Of a DNA stretch of 51,243 nt, positions 48,976-51,243 are shown one piece after another (within the stretch, counting starts at the first letter, position 1; each line of letters opens with the position of its first letter). A model generated the notes under the pieces. That model saw only the letters and a list, made by a program, of their open reading frames with translations. It had not been told where the DNA came from and searched no databases. Source of the DNA: an uncultured Bacteroidales bacterium (GTDB taxonomy: Bacteria; Bacteroidota; Bacteroidia; Bacteroidales; Muribaculaceae). Made by a program: the position numbers and the translations under genes. The stretch is taken from the NCBI GenBank assembly GCA_902792435.1, contig CADAZN010000024.1, positions 1-51,243 of the forward strand, written 5' to 3'.

Positions 48976-51243
48976 ATGAAAAAATTATTCTACTCATTGG
49001 TTTTGTGTGTAATCGCAGCTTTGCCAGCTTTTGCACAGGAGACAGTGACAGTGTATGACGGTGGCGCAACTAATGCTTACGTTCCCGTTTACGGTTTCTA
49101 TGCCGATGCATTCAACAAGTGCGAGTACATCATGCCCGCTGATGACTTGAGCGAGTTGACTGGTTCGACCATCACTAAGATGGTTTGGTACTTGGCTTCT
49201 CCAGCTGAGGCAGTTTGGGGTGGCAACTTCCAGGTTTACCTGAAAGAGGTTGACGCCAATGCATGCGGTGATGCATTCATGGGCACTGATGGTGCAACCC
49301 TTGTATTTGAGGGTCCACTTGATGGCACAGGCGAGACAATCGAGATTGAGTTTGCCAACGACTTCGCTTATGAAGGTGGCAACCTACTCGTTTGCGTTTA
49401 TCAGGTAGAGAAGGGCACTTACAAGAGTGCTACCTTTGCTGGTGCCGATGCTCCTAACGCTGCTTTGAGCAACTACAGCTACACTTCACTCGAGGCTATC
49501 ACAACTGCTAACGTTCGCAACTTCTTGCCAAAGACTACATTTGAGTTCGTTCCTAGCAGTGGCGTAGTTTACTACAAGCCAAAGAACTTGCAAGTAACTG
49601 AGATTGGCACTAACAATGCTACTGTAGCTTGGGAGGCTGGTAGCAACGAGACCTCTTGGGCTGTAGAGTACAAGAAGGCTACCGAAGAGGAGTGGACAGC
49701 TGCTGGTACTGTTAACGAGATGAACATCACTCTCGATGCTCTCGAGAACGGTACTCAGTATAACGTTCGCGTTAAGTCTATCTATGCCGATGGCGAGAGT
49801 GGCTGGACAGTTGGCACATTCGCTACTTTGGCTTGCGAGGAGAGCGACATGGGCGAGGTTGAGTATGTACTCACCGACTCTTATGGCGATGGTTGGAACA
49901 ACAACCACCTCCAGATCTTCCTCCATGGCACTAACGTGATGATTGCTGACCTCTTCATCCCAGGTGGTGTTAACGGCACTCCAAACGACAACTACCTTGA
50001 GGGCGTTGTTAACTTGTGCTACGGTGTTGAGTATGACCTGGTATGGGTAGCTGGTAGCTATGCTTATGAGACAGGCTTCACTCTGACTGGTCCTGCCGGA
50101 GAAGAGATTTACGTATTCCAAGGCACTGGTTCAAGTGGCCCAACTCCAACTCCTGGTGTCCTGACTACCTTCACAATCCAACAAGTTACTTGCCCACGTC
50201 CAACTGGCGTAGTTGTTGAGAACATCACTTACAACAGCGCAGTTGTAAGCTGGATTCCTGGCGCTGAGGAGCAAGACCTGTTTGAGGTAATCTATGCTAA
50301 GGGTGATGTTGCTGCCGATGCAATCGACATGACTCCAATCCAGACTAACGATCCATTCGTAACTCTGACCGACCTTGAGGAGAATTCTCACTACAGCGTA
50401 TACGTTCGCGCTAACTGTGGTGCAGAGGATGGTGCAAGTATCTGGACTAAGGTTGTTACCTTCGACACTCCATTACGCTTCCCACTTCCCGAGAATCTCT
50501 ATGTTAACGAAATCACCATGAATAGCGCTGTTGCTAACTGGACTGGCGATGCCCCAGCTTACAACTTCCGCTATCGTCCAAAGACCGGTCTTGACGAGAG
50601 CTTCGAGTATGGCGACGGTGAACTTCCTACTGGATGGATTCCTGCTGGCCTTACCAACCTAGACGCTGATGGCGACGGCAACGCATGGCAGGTTCTTAAG
50701 ATTACCGACTGGAACATGGGTGGCACTCCACTTACCGCTGCAGCAGGTGACTACTGCATCGTATCTGAGTCTCGCTTAATCTCTGACGGTAACGTCTACG
50801 TAACTGGCGACAACTGGCTCATCAGCTCTAAGACTGCGCTGGATGGAACTCTTGAGGTTTCGGCTGCCGACCTTGGTGCTGACTATGCTGAGAGCTTCAG
50901 CGTAATGGTTTCTACAACTGGAAACAATCCTGAGGACTTCGTTGCACTTGAGACAGTGAATACTCCTGGTGCTTTGAACACATGGCAGAAGTATGAGTTT
51001 GACCTGAGCGCATTTGAGGGACAGGAAGGCTATGTAGCCATCCGTCACCAGTCAAATGGCAGCACTGGTTACATCCTCTTGATCGACGAGTTCAAGATTG
51101 TTTCTGAGACAGCCGGCGAGGAGTGGATTTATGTAAACAACACTACTTCTCCTGTAACTATGGAAGGCCTTGCTGCTGGTACTACCTATGAGTGCCAAGT
51201 ACAGGGTGCTTACGAGGATGGCAACTCACTGTGGACCGACCTC
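48976..51243 (+). CDS. Large secreted fibronectin III / cleaved-adhesin protein (3' end outside window)
   Basis: The frame is open from the ATG to the window edge (756 codons). It begins with a signal peptide (LVLCVIAALPAFAQ), then an N-terminal beta domain (about 22-190). A fibronectin III domain (about 196-280) and a segment with LTDSYGDGWNN (about 290-395) follow, then a second FnIII (about 407-495). A third FnIII starts near 502 and is interrupted at about 541-712 by a cleaved-adhesin-type beta domain (YGDGELPTGW, GDNWLISSK, VAIRHQSN, ILLIDEFKI). It resumes near 713. Cleaved-adhesin domains occur in gingipain and hemagglutinin proteins of T9SS-bearing bacteria, so surface export by T9SS is likely, but the C-terminal sorting domain lies beyond the edge. 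Own promoter at 48827. Confidence 0.85.
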   Translation, partial: MKKLFYSLVLCVIAALPAFAQETVTVYDGGATNAYVPVYGFYADAFNKCEYIMPADDLSELTGSTITKMVWYLASPAEAVWGGNFQVYLKEVDANACGDAFMGTDGATLVFEGPLDGTGETIEIEFANDFAYEGGNLLVCVYQVEKGTYKSATFAGADAPNAALSNYSYTSLEAITTANVRNFLPKTTFEFVPSSGVVYYKPKNLQVTEIGTNNATVAWEAGSNETSWAVEYKKATEEEWTAAGTVNEMNITLDALENGTQYNVRVKSIYADGESGWTVGTFATLACEESDMGEVEYVLTDSYGDGWNNNHLQIFLHGTNVMIADLFIPGGVNGTPNDNYLEGVVNLCYGVEYDLVWVAGSYAYETGFTLTGPAGEEIYVFQGTGSSGPTPTPGVLTTFTIQQVTCPRPTGVVVENITYNSAVVSWIPGAEEQDLFEVIYAKGDVAADAIDMTPIQTNDPFVTLTDLEENSHYSVYVRANCGAEDGASIWTKVVTFDTPLRFPLPENLYVNEITMNSAVANWTGDAPAYNFRYRPKTGLDESFEYGDGELPTGWIPAGLTNLDADGDGNAWQVLKITDWNMGGTPLTAAAGDYCIVSESRLISDGNVYVTGDNWLISSKTALDGTLEVSAADLGADYAESFSVMVSTTGNNPEDFVALETVNTPGALNTWQKYEFDLSAFEGQEGYVAIRHQSNGSTGYILLIDEFKIVSETAGEEWIYVNNTTSPVTMEGLAAGTTYECQVQGAYEDGNSLWTDL

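Overview
The window is a piece of a Bacteroidales chromosome, most like Muribaculaceae or Prevotellaceae (the genus cannot be fixed from the sequence alone). Four things point there. It carries a complete core of type IX secretion (T9SS) genes. It has TamL, PAP2-like, DUF4199, DUF6452/DUF6048 and large-form IspG genes typical of the order. Most promoters fit the Bacteroidetes sigma-A form TTTG-N19-20-TAnnTTTG, and Shine-Dalgarno sequences are almost absent.

Layout. Bases 1 to about 6963 are the right end of a prophage: a tail tape-measure protein, an AT-rich cargo-like gene with its own promoter box and terminator, a second tail gene, a CATCA-rich repeat between two terminators, and a tyrosine integrase pointing away from a tRNA-Val gene whose 3' end is the likely attachment site. 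Host genes follow. On the minus strand are gph, tamL, a putative small RNA, a DPP-IV peptidase, a half ABC exporter and a small acidic lipoprotein. From 15.7 to 25.3 kb on the plus strand are two envelope genes (GT2 and acyltransferase 3), then porT-porP-porK-porL-porM-porN, ending in a strong terminator. A BspA-type leucine-rich-repeat protein follows. From 32.0 to 26.9 kb on the minus strand is porE-ribE-yfcE-SPOR lipoprotein-menA. From 38.6 to 32.9 kb on the minus strand is rpoN-PAP2-ispG-cotH(dockerin). Then come DUF4199-GT2-DUF6452-DUF6048 (plus), a FabK/nitronate monooxygenase-like enzyme and an M15 peptidase (minus), a small gene with an unusually strong Shine-Dalgarno, a membrane metallophosphoesterase, a nitroreductase/DUF5715 pair, a HAD phosphatase, aroB, and the start of a large secreted fibronectin III/cleaved-adhesin protein that runs off the right edge.

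How the parts fit. PorT, P, K, L, M, N and E make up much of the T9SS trans-envelope machine. PorL/PorM form the inner-membrane motor, PorK/PorN the periplasmic ring, and PorP, PorE and PorT are associated with the outer membrane. The adhesin at the right edge is a plausible T9SS cargo, although its C-terminus is not visible.

The least expected signal is a family of heptamer tracts (units AACTGAT and AAGTAAC) in at least nine intergenic gaps. They always have the same orientation relative to the downstream gene. In that orientation they carry stop codons in all three frames, while the opposite strand of the unit carries none. At three unrelated loci the tract runs into a nearly identical promoter, ACTATTTACTATCTTTGC. 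This looks like a repeat module that spreads through intercistronic spaces.
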